Shown in pieces: positions 54,198 through 63,177 of a stretch of 64,000 bases of DNA (within the stretch, counting starts at the first letter, position 1; each line of letters opens with the position of its first letter). The translations under genes and the position numbers were made by a program. The stretch comes from Azospirillum brasilense. GTDB lineage: Bacteria > Pseudomonadota > Alphaproteobacteria > Azospirillales > Azospirillaceae. Under the pieces are notes generated by a model. That model did no database searches. It worked only from the letters and a program-made list of their open reading frames with translations, and had not been told where the DNA came from. The stretch lies in the NCBI RefSeq assembly GCF_001315015.1, contig NZ_CP012915.1, forward strand, positions 1,164,501 through 1,228,500, given 5' to 3'.

Positions 54198-55889
54198 ATG
54201 TTGAAAGCGCTTAGGAATCTAAAGATCGGACCGAAGGTCTATCTTCTCGTGGGTCTGCAGGCGGTTGTGGCCGCGGTGACCGGCCTGATGGGGCTGGCCG
54301 CCATGCAGGATCTGGCCGGCAAGTCGGAAGCCATCGAACGCGCGTCGGACCGGCAGGTGCTGGGCGAGCAGCTCAACGGCCTCGTCCTGGCCGTCGTCAT
54401 GGATTCGCGCGGCGTCTACATGGCCCGCGACCGGGCCGAAGTGGACAAGTTCGGCAAGCCCCTGCTGGACAACCTGAACACCCTCGGCGAGCGGCTCGGC
54501 ACCCTGAAGCGCCTCACCCCGGCGGAAGGACAGGCCGCACTGGCTCCGGTGGCGACAAAAACCGAGGATTTCATCCGCTTCCGCACCGAAACGGTGCGCC
54601 TCGCCCGCGAGAAAAGTCCGGCCGAAGCCCGGACCTACGGCGACAACGACGCCAACCGCAGCAACCGCCAGGCGCTCAACGCCGCGATCCAAACGCTCAG
54701 CGCCGACCAGGACGGCATGATCGACCGCCTGCACGACGAGTTGGTGTCGGCCCGGAACCACTGGACCACCCTGATGCTCGCCATCGGCGTCGGCGGCGTG
54801 CTCTTCGGCATCCTGCTGGCGGTCCTGGTCGCCCGCGACATGATCGCGCGCCCCATCGCCCGCATGACCGCGGCGATGAAGACCATTGCCGCCGGCAACA
54901 CCGGAGCCGAGGTGCCCGGCACCGGCCAGGGCGACGAGGTCGGCGACATGGCGGAGGCCGTGCTGGTCTTCCGCGACGGGCTGCGCCGCGCCACCGATCT
55001 GGCCGAGCAGGAACGCCGCGAGATCGACGTCCGCCGCCAGCGTCAGGAGCGGCTGGAAGCCCTGACCCACGGCTTCACCCAGAAGATCGAGGGTCTGTGC
55101 CGCACCCTGAATGGGGAGGCCGATAGCATCCGCAACAGCGCCGAATCGCTGACCCACTCCGCCGCCGACGCCTCGCGCCGCAGCTCGACCGTCGCCGCGG
55201 CGGCGGAGCAGGCCACCGGCAACGTCCAGACCGTGGCGGCGGCGACCGAGGAGCTGTCCACCTCCATCGGCTCGATCAGCCAGCGCCTCGGCGAGGCCGC
55301 CCGCATCGCCAGCGAGGCGGAGCGGGAGGCCCAGCGCACCAACAGCACCATCCAGGGGCTCGCCCAGGCGGCGGAGAAGATCGGCGCGGTGGTCAACCTC
55401 ATCACCGAGATCGCCAGCCAGACCAACCTGCTGGCGCTGAACGCGACGATCGAGGCGGCGCGCGCCGGCGAGGCTGGCAAGGGCTTCGCCGTGGTGGCGC
55501 AGGAGGTGAAGAGCCTCGCCAACCAGACCGCCCGCGCCACCGAGGAGATTTCCGCCCAGATCGTCGCCATCCAGAACGAGACCCAGCAAGCGGTCGGCGC
55601 GATCAGCGGCATCGTCGGCACCATCGAGCGGATCAGCGACATCAGCACCAACGTCGCCGCCGCGGTCGAGCAGCAGGGCTCCGCCACCCAGGAAATCGCC
55701 CGCAACGTCCAGGAGGCCGCCATCGGCACGCAGGAGGTCTCGTCGACCATCTCCGGCGTGTCGCAGTCGGCCGACCACACCGGCGAAGCCGCCGGCGGCC
55801 TGCTGAGCGCCGCCAAGGGCCTGTCGGTCCACGCGCGCACCCTGCAGAGCGACGTGGACGACTTCACCCGCCAGATGAAGGCGGTCTGA
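54198..55889 (+). CDS. Methyl-accepting chemotaxis protein
   Basis: A 563-residue chemoreceptor. TM1 is at about 13-35 and a periplasmic four-helix sensor at about 36-190, TM2 at 190-215 ([21 protein letters not shown]). A HAMP domain follows ([17 protein letters not shown]) and then the long cytoplasmic signalling coiled coil, whose tip has [20 protein letters not shown] and [17 protein letters not shown]. There is no C-terminal CheR/CheB pentapeptide. The ATG ([10 protein letters not shown]) is chosen from several upstream. The ligand is unknown. Confidence 0.93.
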   Translation: MLKALRNLKIGPKVYLLVGLQAVVAAVTGLMGLAAMQDLAGKSEAIERASDRQVLGEQLNGLVLAVVMDSRGVYMARDRAEVDKFGKPLLDNLNTLGERLGTLKRLTPAEGQAALAPVATKTEDFIRFRTETVRLAREKSPAEARTYGDNDANRSNRQALNAAIQTLSADQDGMIDRLHDELVSARNHWTTLMLAIGVGGVLFGILLAVLVARDMIARPIARMTAAMKTIAAGNTGAEVPGTGQGDEVGDMAEAVLVFRDGLRRATDLAEQERREIDVRRQRQERLEALTHGFTQKIEGLCRTLNGEADSIRNSAESLTHSAADASRRSSTVAAAAEQATGNVQTVAAATEELSTSIGSISQRLGEAARIASEAEREAQRTNSTIQGLAQAAEKIGAVVNLITEIASQTNLLALNATIEAARAGEAGKGFAVVAQEVKSLANQTARATEEISAQIVAIQNETQQAVGAISGIVGTIERISDISTNVAAAVEQQGSATQEIARNVQEAAIGTQEVSSTISGVSQSADHTGEAAGGLLSAAKGLSVHARTLQSDVDDFTRQMKAV

Positions 55890-55898
55890 TCCTCTCCC

Positions 55899-55935
55899 CC
55901 TCCTCCCCGGACTTTATGCCGGGGAGGAGGCTTTT
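55899..55935 (+). terminator. Rho-independent terminator of the chemoreceptor gene
   Basis: CCTCCTCCCCGG, eight-base loop, CCGGGGAGGAGG: a perfect 12-base-pair stem followed by CTTTTC, ten bases after the stop codon. Confidence 0.85.
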
Positions 55936-55998
55936 CCCGACGCATCCTTTCCACTGATGCCCCCCGAGCGTTCGAAGCTTACCCGCCAGATACCCCAT

Positions 55999-56012
55999 TT
56001 GATGTAGATCAA
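55999..56012. promoter_or_regulatory. Perfect FNR/FixK box upstream of the hydrogenase operon
   Basis: TTGAT, GTAG, ATCAA: an exact FNR/ANR/FixK consensus, centred about 203 bases before the hydrogenase small-subunit start. It would place a class II transcription start near 56046. The rest of the 319-base gap (55890-56208) holds the chemoreceptor terminator and nothing else recognised. Confidence 0.8.
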
Positions 56013-56208
56013 TGCCACGCCCGCATCGAAACTGGTGCAATGCCGGCGAGCGTTTCGCGCCCAAATACCCCTACAATCGATAGGGATTACGCCGCGCCGT
56101 GGGTTTCCCGCCTCGGGTTCCCCAGGACGCGCCGTGGCGTGCTGCGCATCCGGCGTCCGGCAACCGGGCGGCCAGCGGATCAATGCAAAAGGGTCTTTGG
56201 GGGAAATC

Positions 56209-57372
56209 ATGCCCGACGGACATGTGGATCTCGACGCCGAGCACATCGGCGATCTCGACGAGTATGAGGGTGCGCTGGCCGGCCTGTCCCGCCGGGAATT
56301 CCTGGCCTACTGCACGGGCGTGGCCGCCACGCTGGGTCTCTCCCCCGCCTTCGGCGTGAAGATCGCCAACGCCGCCGTGGCTGCGCCGCGCCCGACGGTG
56401 ATCTGGCTGTCGGGCCAAGCCTGCACCGGCTGCACCGAATCGTTGCTGCGCACCCACCACCCGTCGCTCGAGACGCTGATCCTCGACACCATCTCGCTCG
56501 ATTACAACGAGACGCTGATGACCGGCTCCGGCCACCAGGCCGAGAACTGGAAGCAGCAGGCGATGAAGGACAATTGGGGCAAGTACCTGATGGTCACCGA
56601 CGGCTCCATCCCGACGAAGGACGGGGGCGTCTACTGCAAGGTCGCCGGCAAGACCTACAAGGACGCCGTGCTGGAGTGCGCCAAGGGTGCGGCCGCGGTC
56701 ATCTCCATGGGCTCCTGCTCCTCCTGGGGCGGCTGGCCGTCGACCGGCGTCAACCCCACGGGCGCCGTCGGGCTGAACGAGATCATCAAGGACAAGCCGG
56801 TCGTCTCGGTCCCCGGCTGCCCGCCAAACCCCTACAACTTCCTGTCGCTGGTCCTGCATTTCGTCGCCTTCGGCAAGCTGCCGGAGCTGGACGACAAGAT
56901 GCGCCCGAAGTTCGCCTTCGGCCGCCTGATCCATGAGAACTGCGAGCGCCGCCCGCATTTCGACGCCGGGCGCTTCGCCATGGAGTTCGGCGACTACGGC
57001 CACCGCCAGGGCTACTGTCTCTACAAGCTCGGCTGCAAGGGTCCGGAGACCTATGCGAACTGTCCGTCCATCGGCTTCAACGACGTCGGCCAGGGCACCT
57101 GGCCGGTGGGCACCGGCCATCCCTGCTTCGGCTGCACCGAAAAGGGCGTCGGCTTCACCAAGGGCATCCATGAACTGGCCTCGCTGAAGTCGGTGGCGCC
57201 GCCGAACACCTACCCGGCAGTCGCCGTGGACAAGGGCGAGGGCATGTCGGCCGGGGCCGCGGCGGTGGTCGCCGGCATCGCCGGCGCGGCGGTCGGCGCC
57301 GGCGCCGTCATCTCCAGCCGGCTCGGCAAGCAGGACGCGAAGACCGAATCCTCCTCCACCGCCGCCGAGTGA
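56209..57372 (+). CDS. hybO: [NiFe] hydrogenase small subunit, Hyb type (group 1)
   Basis: A 387-residue small subunit. After an acidic 25-residue extension the twin-arginine signal SRREFLAYCTG leads export. The proximal cluster cysteines are in ACTGCTESLLR. Further cluster residues are GCPPNP, HENCERRPHFDAG, YCLYKLGCKGPETYANC and HPCFGCTEKGVGF. The C-terminal hydrophobic stretch (about 345-365) anchors it in the membrane. Gene order and close resemblance to E. coli HybO (the HENCERRPHFDAGRFA region) point to group 1c rather than the HupSL uptake type. It is the first gene of the hyd operon. Confidence 0.92.
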   Translation: MPDGHVDLDAEHIGDLDEYEGALAGLSRREFLAYCTGVAATLGLSPAFGVKIANAAVAAPRPTVIWLSGQACTGCTESLLRTHHPSLETLILDTISLDYNETLMTGSGHQAENWKQQAMKDNWGKYLMVTDGSIPTKDGGVYCKVAGKTYKDAVLECAKGAAAVISMGSCSSWGGWPSTGVNPTGAVGLNEIIKDKPVVSVPGCPPNPYNFLSLVLHFVAFGKLPELDDKMRPKFAFGRLIHENCERRPHFDAGRFAMEFGDYGHRQGYCLYKLGCKGPETYANCPSIGFNDVGQGTWPVGTGHPCFGCTEKGVGFTKGIHELASLKSVAPPNTYPAVAVDKGEGMSAGAAAVVAGIAGAAVGAGAVISSRLGKQDAKTESSSTAAE

Positions 57373-57379
57373 GGTCATG

Positions 57380-58435
57380 ATGTCAAAGAACAAGACATCG
57401 GTCTCGCGGCGCGGCTTCCTGCGGAACGCGGTCAAGGGCAGCGCGGCCGCCGCCGCAGCGGCCTGCACCACCGTGGTCGCCGCCCCGCCGGAGGCCAACG
57501 CGCTGGTCCGCCCGCCCAAGCCGCTGCCGCCCGACGCCGTCGGCCTGCTCTACGACAGCACGCTGTGCATCGGCTGCAAGGCCTGTGTGACCGCCTGCAA
57601 GGAGGTCAACCACATGCCGCCCGACGTCGGCCCGGCCCAGCAGGGCTGGAACGCCGGCGGCGGCGACAAGCCGATCTACGACAGCCCGGTGGAGCTGTCG
57701 GCGAAGACGCTGAACGTCATCAAGGCCTACAGCCACGGCACCGGCGCCACCAAGGACTCCGCGGAGAACGGCTTCGCCTTCATCAAGCGGCAGTGCCTGC
57801 ACTGCGCCGATCCGTCCTGCGTGTCGGTCTGCCCGGTGTCGGCGATGACCAAGGACGCCAAGACCGGAATCGTCAACCACGACCCGAGCGCTTGCATCGG
57901 CTGCCGCTACTGCGTGCTGTCCTGCCCGTTCGGCGTGCCGAAGTACGACTACAACGACGCCTTCGGCGAGATCAAAAAGTGCCAGCTCTGCAAGCAGCAG
58001 CTCGCCAAGAACGAGCTTCCGGGCTGCGCCGACGTCTGCCCGACCGGGGCGACCCTGTTCGGCCGCACGGAGGACCTGAAGGCGGAGGCCAGGCGCCGCA
58101 CCGCGCTGAAGGTGGGCGAATACGCGCACTTCCCGCGCGGCGACATCGCCGGCAAGGTCGGCGGCCCGCGGTCCGGCCATGAGAAGCTCGTGGAGGCGGC
58201 CTACCAGACGCACATCTACGGCGAGAAGGAGCTGGGCGGCACCCAGTGCCTCGCGGTGTCCGCCGTGCCGTTCGACAAGCTGAACCTGCCCACCAACGTG
58301 CCGGAGAACGGCTATCCGACCCTGTCGGAAGGCATCCAGCACACGCTCTACGCGGGCATGATCGCCCCCGCCACGGTGTTCGCCGGTCTCGCCTATCTGG
58401 CGCACCGCAACACCAAGAACCACACCGACGAGTGA
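57380..58435 (+). CDS. hybA: Hydrogenase iron-sulfur subunit, HybA-like
   Basis: A 351-residue exported ferredoxin-type protein. It has a twin-arginine signal (SRRGFLRNAV), then CIGCKACVTACKEVN, CADPSCVSVCPVSA, CIGCRYCVLSCPFG and CQLCKQQ...CADVCPTGA, the sets for four [4Fe-4S] clusters. A C-terminal hydrophobic segment (about 325-345) anchors it. It passes electrons from the small subunit to the HybB membrane protein. The ATG one codon upstream is an alternative. Confidence 0.92.
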   Translation: MSKNKTSVSRRGFLRNAVKGSAAAAAAACTTVVAAPPEANALVRPPKPLPPDAVGLLYDSTLCIGCKACVTACKEVNHMPPDVGPAQQGWNAGGGDKPIYDSPVELSAKTLNVIKAYSHGTGATKDSAENGFAFIKRQCLHCADPSCVSVCPVSAMTKDAKTGIVNHDPSACIGCRYCVLSCPFGVPKYDYNDAFGEIKKCQLCKQQLAKNELPGCADVCPTGATLFGRTEDLKAEARRRTALKVGEYAHFPRGDIAGKVGGPRSGHEKLVEAAYQTHIYGEKELGGTQCLAVSAVPFDKLNLPTNVPENGYPTLSEGIQHTLYAGMIAPATVFAGLAYLAHRNTKNHTDE

Positions 58436-58447
58436 GGGGGCCACGCC

Positions 58448-59602
58448 ATGTCTTCGCAAGCTCATGAGCATCAACCGCTCGGCGGTAGGGTCCTCACCCT
58501 TCCCTTCCTGATCTGCGCCGCGCTGGTCGCCATCGCCGGCGTCATCCTGTTCCAGCGCTACACGCAGGGGCTGGCCGCCGCGTCGAACCTGAACGACGGC
58601 TATCCCTGGGGCATCTGGGTCGCCATCGACGTGGTGATCGGCTCGGCCTTCGGCTGCGCCGGCTACGTCATCGCTCTGCTCTGCTACATCCTGAACCGCG
58701 GCGAGTACCACCCGCTGGTCCGTCCGGCGGTGTTGGCCAGCCTGTTCGGCTACGGCCTCGCCGGTCTGGCGGTGCTGGTCGATCTCGGCCGCTACTGGAA
58801 CTTCTACCACATGATGCTGCCGTGGTACGCGCAGCCCAACTCGGTGATGCTGGAGGTCGGCCTGTGCGTGGCGACCTACACGCTGGTGCTGGTGGTGGAG
58901 TTCGCCCCGGCCTTCCTGGAGCGCTTCGGCATCGAGGGGCTGCGCGCCAAGCTGAACAAGGTGCTGTGGGTCTTCATCGCGCTGGGCGTCCTGCTTCCGA
59001 CGATGCACCAGTCGTCGCTCGGCACCATGATGGTCATCGTCGGGCACAAGCTGTCGCCGCTGTGGCAGTCGCAGATGCTGCCGGTCTTCTTCCTGCTGAC
59101 CGCCATCCTGATGGGCTTCGCCATCGTGGTGTGGGAATCGGTCATGGCCTCGCTGAACTTCCGCCGCCCGATGGAAACGCCGGTGCTGTCGAAGCTGTCG
59201 GGCCTGATGCTGGTCGTCGCCTCGCTGTTCGTCGTGCTGCGCTTCGTCGACCTGATCGTGCGCGGCCAGATCGGCCAGATCTTCGGCGGGCCGCAGTCCG
59301 GCTGGTTCGTGGCGGAGATGGCGCTGATGATCTCCGGCCTCGCGCTGCTGATCCCCAAGGCCAACCGCAACCGGTCGCGGGCGCTGTTCCTGTCGGCCTC
59401 GCTCCTGCTGGCGGCGGGCATCCTCTACCGCCTGAACGTCTATCTCATCGGCTTCACGCCGGCGGTCGGTCCTTGGCACTACTTCCCCTCGGTCAAGGAA
59501 ATCATGGTCACCGTCGGCGTCTTCGCGCTGGAGATCGCGCTGTATCTCCTCTTCGTGAAGAAGCTGCCCGTCATGCACGCCGTCCATCCCGAGCACGGCT
59601 GA
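58448..59602 (+). CDS. hybB: Hydrogenase integral membrane subunit, HybB/NrfD family
   Basis: A 384-residue protein with about ten membrane segments and the NrfD/HybB motif ASNLNDGYPWGIWVAIDV near residue 45. HybB has no haem; it links the hydrogenase to the quinone pool and is proposed to couple this to proton movement. Length matches E. coli HybB. It lies 12 bases after hybA and 18 before the large subunit. Confidence 0.92.
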   Translation: MSSQAHEHQPLGGRVLTLPFLICAALVAIAGVILFQRYTQGLAAASNLNDGYPWGIWVAIDVVIGSAFGCAGYVIALLCYILNRGEYHPLVRPAVLASLFGYGLAGLAVLVDLGRYWNFYHMMLPWYAQPNSVMLEVGLCVATYTLVLVVEFAPAFLERFGIEGLRAKLNKVLWVFIALGVLLPTMHQSSLGTMMVIVGHKLSPLWQSQMLPVFFLLTAILMGFAIVVWESVMASLNFRRPMETPVLSKLSGLMLVVASLFVVLRFVDLIVRGQIGQIFGGPQSGWFVAEMALMISGLALLIPKANRNRSRALFLSASLLLAAGILYRLNVYLIGFTPAVGPWHYFPSVKEIMVTVGVFALEIALYLLFVKKLPVMHAVHPEHG

Positions 59603-59620
59603 GTTTAGGAGAGTTTCATT

Positions 59621-61324
59621 ATGGCTCAGCGAGTTGTTGTAGATCCGGTCACCCGCATCGAGGGTCACCTGCGGGTCGATTGTGAAGTGGACGGCGGCAA
59701 GGTCACCAACGCCTGGGCGTCGGGCCAGATGTGGCGCGGCATCGAGCTGATCCTCCAGGGCAAGGACCCGCGCGACGCCTGGGTCTTCGCCCAGCGCATC
59801 TGCGGCGTCTGCACCACGGTGCACGCCATCACCTCCGTCCGCGCGGTGGAGAACGCGCTGAAGCTGGAGGTGCCGCTCAACGCCCAGTACATCCGCAACA
59901 TGATCCAGGGCGCCCACAACGTCCACGATCACATCGTCCATTTCTATCACCTGTCCGCGCTCGACTTCGTGGACATCGTCTCGGCGCTGAAGGCCGACCC
60001 GGCGGCGACCGCCAAGCTGGCTCAGTCGATCTCCGGCTGGCCGAAGAACAGCACGCAGGAATTCGCCACCGCGCAGAAGAAGCTGCAGGCCTTCATCAAC
60101 TCCGGCCAGCTCGGCATCTTCGGCTCGGGCTATTGGGGCCATCCGGCGATGAAGCTGACGCCGGAAGCCAACCTGATGGCGGCGTCCCACTACCTCCAGG
60201 CGCTCGACTACCAGCGGCGCATGAACAAGGTGGTGGCGATCCTCGGCTCCAAGACCCCGCACATCCAGAACATGGCGGTCGGCGGCGTCACCAACCCGAT
60301 CAACATGGACAGCCAGTCCACCCTGACGCTCGAAAAGCTGATGTACATCAAGCAGCTGATCGACGAGGTGGGCGACTTCATCACCCAGGTCTACATCCCC
60401 GACGTGGCGGCCATCGGGGCCTTCTACGCCGACTGGACGCAGTACGGCCGCGGCGTGGTGAACTACCTGTCCATCCCGGACATGCCGCTGGACACCAAGG
60501 GCACCACCTTCGCCCTGCCCGCCGGCTACATCGACGGCGGCGACCTCACCAAGTTCACCCCGATCAAGGACTTCCACGACCCCTACTTCGAGAAGGGCGT
60601 GAAGGAGAGCGTGAAGCATTCCTGGTACCAGGGCGGCAAGGGTCCCCTGCACCCCTATGACGGCGAGACGATCCCGAACTTCACCGACTGGCAGGACGAC
60701 GGCAAGTACAGCTGGATCAAGTCGCCGACCTTCTACGACAAGCGCGCCCAGGTCGGCCCGCTGGCCAACGTTCTGGGCATGTACGCGTCGGGCCACCAGC
60801 GCACGCAGTTCTGGGTCAACGCGGTGCTCGACGCGGTGTCGGGCCATCTCGGCAGCAAGGTCGGCGTCGACGCGCTGCACTCCACCATCGGCCGCCACGC
60901 CGCCCGCGCGGTGCGCTGCGTGGTCCTGCACGAGGAGTTGCAGAACCAGTGGAAACTGCTGATGGAGAACATCGCGAAGGGCGACACCAAGACCTTCAAC
61001 AAGCCGGTGTTCCCGAAGGGCGAGATCCGCGGCTTCGGCTTCCACGAGGCGCCGCGCGGCATGCTCTCGCACTGGGTCGTGATCGAGAACGGCAAGATCA
61101 AGAACTACCAGGCGGTCGTGCCGACCACCTGGAACGCCGGCCCGCGCGACGAGGACGGGAACATCTCGGCCTACGAGGCGGCGCTGATCGACAACCCGGT
61201 GGCGGTCGCCGACCAGCCGCTGGAGATCATCCGCACCCTGCACAGCTTCGACCCGTGCCTGGCCTGCGCCGTGCACCTGACCGACACGGAAACGAAGTCG
61301 CACTATCAGGTGAAGGTCGTTTGA
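59621..61324 (+). CDS. hybC: [NiFe] hydrogenase large subunit, Hyb type
   Basis: A 567-residue large subunit. The N-terminal nickel motif is RICGVC (Cys61 and Cys64) and the C-terminal one DPCLACAVH (Cys546 and Cys549). The 15 residues after His552 are the peptide removed by the maturation protease. Together with the small subunit it splits hydrogen. An AGGAG ribosome site precedes the ATG. A strong terminator follows, before the protease gene. Confidence 0.95.
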   Translation: MAQRVVVDPVTRIEGHLRVDCEVDGGKVTNAWASGQMWRGIELILQGKDPRDAWVFAQRICGVCTTVHAITSVRAVENALKLEVPLNAQYIRNMIQGAHNVHDHIVHFYHLSALDFVDIVSALKADPAATAKLAQSISGWPKNSTQEFATAQKKLQAFINSGQLGIFGSGYWGHPAMKLTPEANLMAASHYLQALDYQRRMNKVVAILGSKTPHIQNMAVGGVTNPINMDSQSTLTLEKLMYIKQLIDEVGDFITQVYIPDVAAIGAFYADWTQYGRGVVNYLSIPDMPLDTKGTTFALPAGYIDGGDLTKFTPIKDFHDPYFEKGVKESVKHSWYQGGKGPLHPYDGETIPNFTDWQDDGKYSWIKSPTFYDKRAQVGPLANVLGMYASGHQRTQFWVNAVLDAVSGHLGSKVGVDALHSTIGRHAARAVRCVVLHEELQNQWKLLMENIAKGDTKTFNKPVFPKGEIRGFGFHEAPRGMLSHWVVIENGKIKNYQAVVPTTWNAGPRDEDGNISAYEAALIDNPVAVADQPLEIIRTLHSFDPCLACAVHLTDTETKSHYQVKVV

Positions 61325-61344
61325 TCCAAGCCTTCTGACCGGCC

Positions 61345-61380
61345 GAAAGCCCCTCTTCCCCGTGGAAGAGGGGCTTTTCG
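61345..61380 (+). terminator. Rho-independent terminator after the hydrogenase large-subunit gene
   Basis: GAAAGCCCCTCTTCC, four-base loop, GGAAGAGGGGCTTTTC: a near-perfect stem with a T run, 21 bases after the stop. Confidence 0.85.
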
Positions 61381-61477
61381 CGTCCCCCAGGCCGGGCGAT
61401 TGATCCAGTTCACGGCGCCCGGCGCCGGTCCCGTTTCATCCTGCTGTTTCAAAATCTGCGAACGGAGCGCGCGTCCC

Positions 61478-61969
61478 ATGTCCACGCCCATGTCCATCCT
61501 CGTCCTCGGCCTCGGCAACATCCTCCTGATGGACGAAGGGGTGGGCGTGCGCGCCATGGAAGCCTTCGACGCCGCCTGGAGCGTGCCCGACCATGTCAGC
61601 GTGGTGGACGGCGGCACCTGCGGCATGGACATGCTGGACCTGATCGCCAGCCACAGGCACCTGATTGCCGTTGACGCGGTGAAGACCGGCGCGCCGCCGG
61701 CCAGCCTGACCGTGCTGCGCGGCGACGAGGTTCCGGCCTATTTCAAGGGCAAGCTGTCGCCCCACCAGCTCGGCCTCAGCGACCTGCTGGCCTCGCTGCG
61801 CCTGCAGGACGAGGCGCCGGAGAGCGTGACGGTGGTCGGCTGCGTGCCGATGGCGCTGGGCACCGGCCTGATGATGTCGCCGGAGATCGAGGCGGTGATC
61901 CCGCGGATGGTGACGATGATCGTCGAGGAGCTGGCCCGCCTCGGTGTGACCGCCACGCCCCGAAACTGA
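61478..61969 (+). CDS. hybD: Hydrogenase maturation protease, HybD/HupD type
   Basis: A 163-residue endopeptidase of the HyaD/HybD family. LVLGLGNILLMDEGVGV (Glu of the nickel-sensing site), VDGGTCGMDMLDLI and the conserved LSPHQLGLSDLL are present. It cleaves the 15-residue tail from the large subunit after nickel insertion. The ATG at 61490 is an alternative start. It lies beyond a terminator, so either read-through or its own promoter expresses it. No hypABCDEF genes are in the window. Confidence 0.9.
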   Translation: MSTPMSILVLGLGNILLMDEGVGVRAMEAFDAAWSVPDHVSVVDGGTCGMDMLDLIASHRHLIAVDAVKTGAPPASLTVLRGDEVPAYFKGKLSPHQLGLSDLLASLRLQDEAPESVTVVGCVPMALGTGLMMSPEIEAVIPRMVTMIVEELARLGVTATPRN

Positions 61970-61994
61970 GCGTGGCGGCGCTGTTCACCTCACG

Positions 61995-62999
61995 TCAGCG
62001 GTCGGCGCGGATCGGCCCGAACTCCACCGGGACCCAGGCGTAGCCCTTGCCTTCGGTGCGGACATGGCCGATGCCGGGAAAGGGCAGATGGGCGCCGGCC
62101 ACCCACAGCTTCTGCGCCGCGGCGTCGGCGAAGAGCTTCTTGCGGGACGCGACGGCCTGCTCCTTGTCGGCGTCGAACTCGATGACGACCTCCGGGCGGG
62201 CGAACTGCACGGAGTGGCTGTGCACGATGTCGCCCCACATCAGGATGCTGCGCTCCCCCGACGTGAACAGGTAACCGCTGTGCCCCGGCGTGTGGCCATA
62301 GGCCGCCACCGACTCAACGCCCGGCACGAGGCTGTCGCCGGGCTGGTAGGGTTTCAGCTTGCCCGCCGCCGCGTAGGGGGCCACCGCCGCGCGGGCCATG
62401 GCGAAGAAGGGCTGGCTGTCCGCCGGGGCCTTGGCCGCCACCTCCTCGCTCAGCCAGAAATCGGCGTCGGCCTTGGCGACATGCACCGTGGCGTTGGGGA
62501 ACAGCATGGCGCCGTCCGGGCGCAGCAGGCCGTTGGCATGGTCCGGGTGCAGGTGGGTCAGCAGAACCGTGTCGACCTGTTCCGGGTTGTAGCCGGCGGC
62601 GCGGATGTTGTCGGCGATGAAGCCCAGCGCCGGACCGAAGGCTTTGGCCGTCCCGGTGTCCACCAGGACGAGGTTCGTGCCGGTGTGCACGAGGAAAGCG
62701 TTCACCGCCGTCTGGACGCCCGGCGTGTCGGCCAGGAACATGCGGGCGAGCAGGCTCTGGATGTCGTCGGCGCTGGCGCCGCTGAGGATCTTGCGGTCGA
62801 GGTCGATGAAGCCGTCATAGAGCGCGGTGACCTCGAAGTCGCCGATGGCCATGCGGTAGAAGCCCGGCGCCTGGGTCCGCTGCTGGCCCGGAACCTCCGC
62901 CAGCGCCGGCGCCGCGGGGGCCAGGACGGCACCGGCGGGAAAAGCGATCGCCAAGGCGAGCAGGGCGTTGCGCAGAGAGGCGAAGGTCGGCGGTGTCAT
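61995..62999 (-). CDS. Exported metallo-beta-lactamase-fold hydrolase
   Basis: A 334-residue protein with a signal peptide (about 35 residues, ending PALAE). The metal site is THLHPDHANGLL (HxHxDH), followed by GHTPGHSGYLF and MWGDIVHSHSVQFA. Such MBL-fold enzymes include lactonases and quorum-quenching enzymes, but most in this group are uncharacterised. A paralogue lies just upstream on the same strand. An AAGGGG ribosome site precedes the ATG. Confidence 0.88.
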   Translation of the reverse strand: MTPPTFASLRNALLALAIAFPAGAVLAPAAPALAEVPGQQRTQAPGFYRMAIGDFEVTALYDGFIDLDRKILSGASADDIQSLLARMFLADTPGVQTAVNAFLVHTGTNLVLVDTGTAKAFGPALGFIADNIRAAGYNPEQVDTVLLTHLHPDHANGLLRPDGAMLFPNATVHVAKADADFWLSEEVAAKAPADSQPFFAMARAAVAPYAAAGKLKPYQPGDSLVPGVESVAAYGHTPGHSGYLFTSGERSILMWGDIVHSHSVQFARPEVVIEFDADKEQAVASRKKLFADAAAQKLWVAGAHLPFPGIGHVRTEGKGYAWVPVEFGPIRADR

Positions 63000-63177
63000 C
63001 GGCGTGGTTCCCCTTCAGGACGGTCGGCGCCCAGCATGGCCGTCCTGGACGCGCCGGGGAAGTGTCCCGGGAGGAATGCGCCAACCGATTGGAATAATTC
63101 TGAGATTTTGTGACTTTTACACACGCGGAAGCGGCTCGGCGGGGGTCCCGCCGAACCATGGCACCGAATCGGGCCGC

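Noticed and set aside
57383..61303. Minus-strand frame of 1306 codons opposite the hydrogenase genes
   Set aside because: Same artefact: it covers the whole hydrogenase operon in antisense and resembles no protein.
63131..63154. Hairpin TCGGCGGG...CCCGCCGA between the two MBL genes as a terminator
   Set aside because: The stem is good but the loop is three bases and no T run follows in the direction of transcription.
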